From NCBI GenBank assembly GCA_964544865.1, contig CAZJDV010000113.1:1-6782 (forward strand): 6,782 nt of DNA, written 5' to 3'. The notes below the pieces were generated by a model. The model ran no database searches. It worked only from the letters and a program-made list of their open reading frames with translations, and had not been told where the DNA came from. Positions 6,114 to 6,782 of the stretch are shown here, piece after piece; within the stretch, counting starts at the first letter, position 1; the number at the start of each line of letters is the position of its first letter. This DNA is from CAZJDV01 sp964544865. GTDB taxonomy: Bacteria; Chloroflexota; Dehalococcoidia; Lucifugimonadales; CAJWER01. The translations under genes were made by a program, and so were the position numbers.

Positions 6114-6701
6114 ATGCGAATCGTGATCCGAGAGCTGTTCGAGACAATCATACTCGCGCTGGCCATATTCCTCGGGCTGCAATTCAGCATGGGCAACTAT
6201 AGGGTGGAGGGGTCGAGCATGGTGCCTACGCTGGAAGAGGACGAGTACGTCATCGTCAACAAGCTGGTGTACATGCGACTCGATCCCCGGAGAATCGTAG
6301 GACTTCTCCCGTTCGTGGATTCGGGAACGGAAGGCTCGGTCTACGTGTTTCACGAGCCGCGCAGGGGCGAGGTAATCATCTTCAGATTCCCCAACAACCC
6401 GGAGCGCGACTTCGTCAAGCGGGTAATCGCGCTGCCAGGGGAAACCATCGATATTCAGAGAGGACAGGTCCGGATAAATGGGATCCCTCTCGCCGAGCCA
6501 TACATCACGGACCCAGACAGAAAAAACATGAGGCCTACAAAAGTGCCGCCAGACTCGTACTTCGTCCTGGGAGACAACCGTCGCGCCAGCCTCGACTCCC
6601 GCGATTGGGGGCCCGTACCGATCGCGAACCTGATAGGCAGGGCCTGGGTGAGTTTCTGGCCTCTCAACCGATGGCACTCACTTCATGTTGCGCTGCCCTA
6701 G
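6114..6701 (+). CDS. lepB: Signal peptidase I
   Basis: LepB cleaves signal peptides from exported proteins at the outer face of the cytoplasmic membrane. The 195-residue protein starts MRIVIRE, has one membrane segment at about 8-24 (LFETIILALAIFLGLQF), and then the catalytic box GSSMVPTL with Ser35 as nucleophile. The general-base Lys102 sits in RDFVKRVIALPGE (98-110). The late family box GDNRRASLDSRDWGPVP spans 153-169, and the chain ends with the usual GRAWVSFWPLNR. A single membrane span and this length fit the Gram-positive/Chloroflexota form rather than the two-span E. coli LepB. The frame is open back to 5925, but the -10 element at 6053-6058, the Shine-Dalgarno at 6099-6104 and family comparison favour ATG 6114. 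It is the only plus-strand gene in the window. It would not process the lipoprotein at 4437-5438, which needs signal peptidase II. Confidence 0.96.
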   Translation: MRIVIRELFETIILALAIFLGLQFSMGNYRVEGSSMVPTLEEDEYVIVNKLVYMRLDPRRIVGLLPFVDSGTEGSVYVFHEPRRGEVIIFRFPNNPERDFVKRVIALPGETIDIQRGQVRINGIPLAEPYITDPDRKNMRPTKVPPDSYFVLGDNRRASLDSRDWGPVPIANLIGRAWVSFWPLNRWHSLHVALP

Positions 6702-6782
6702 CGATCTCTACCCACGGCGCTGATGAGCGGGCAGATCCTGGCCTGAAACCACCCATCCGCCCGTCTACTGTGACGTATCACC
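6702..6782. other. Tail after lepB with no assignable feature
   Basis: These 81 bases contain no convincing reading frame, tRNA or terminator. The only symmetry seen is CGGGC (6728-6732) against GCCCG (6759-6763), with a 26-base gap and no T tract, so no terminator is called for lepB within the window. Confidence 0.5.

Noticed and set aside
6009..6677. Minus-strand open frame of 222 codons opposite lepB
   Set aside because: It is antisense to lepB, whose catalytic residues are all present. The frame has no recognisable domain and no convincing ribosome binding site.

Overview
This is an ordinary, GC-rich bacterial chromosomal segment. Five complete genes and one broken gene lie on the minus strand, and one gene runs on the plus strand at the right-hand end. 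Read along the minus strand, the order is: ECF sigma factor remnant, SIMPL-domain lipoprotein, terminator, dcd, ribD, ribE, ribBA, ribH. The plus-strand lepB diverges from the sigma remnant. No phage, transposon, CRISPR, tRNA or rRNA sequence was seen. The likely source is a non-proteobacterial lineage. The Bacillus-like rib order with fused ribBA, a short single-membrane-span signal peptidase I, a mycobacterial-type dCTP deaminase and the style of the ECF sigma remnant together suggest Chloroflexota (Dehalococcoidia/SAR202-like). That placement rests on recall of family flavour and is tentative. The 49 C residues that open the window look like a contig-end sequencing artefact.

Layout: positions 1-49 are homopolymer C, and 50-97 is a short tail after ribH. 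Positions 98-3610 hold the whole riboflavin operon. RibBA makes both starting materials, the pyrimidine from GTP and the four-carbon unit from ribulose 5-phosphate. RibD deaminates and reduces the pyrimidine. RibH joins the two branches to lumazine, and RibE dismutates lumazine to riboflavin. A phosphatase acting after RibD and the RibF kinase are not in the window. Positions 3711-4280 hold dcd, which has its own extended -10 promoter and a hairpin just before its ribosome binding site. There is no terminator and no FMN riboswitch between dcd and ribD, so the rib genes may be transcribed from the dcd promoter. Positions 4374-4414 are a strong intrinsic terminator closing the SIMPL gene (4437-5438).

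Positions 5558-5930 are an ECF sigma factor decayed by two frameshifts, a nonsense codon and loss of region 4. Positions 5931-6113 contain the lepB promoter and leader, and lepB runs from 6114 to 6701. The last 81 bases show nothing assignable.

The observations most worth a second look are an approximately 23-residue insertion, with loss of a conserved lysine, in the substrate-binding loop of lumazine synthase; the sigma factor pseudogene; the absence of an FMN riboswitch; and the structured dcd promoter and leader. I see no convincing evidence of a previously undescribed system.
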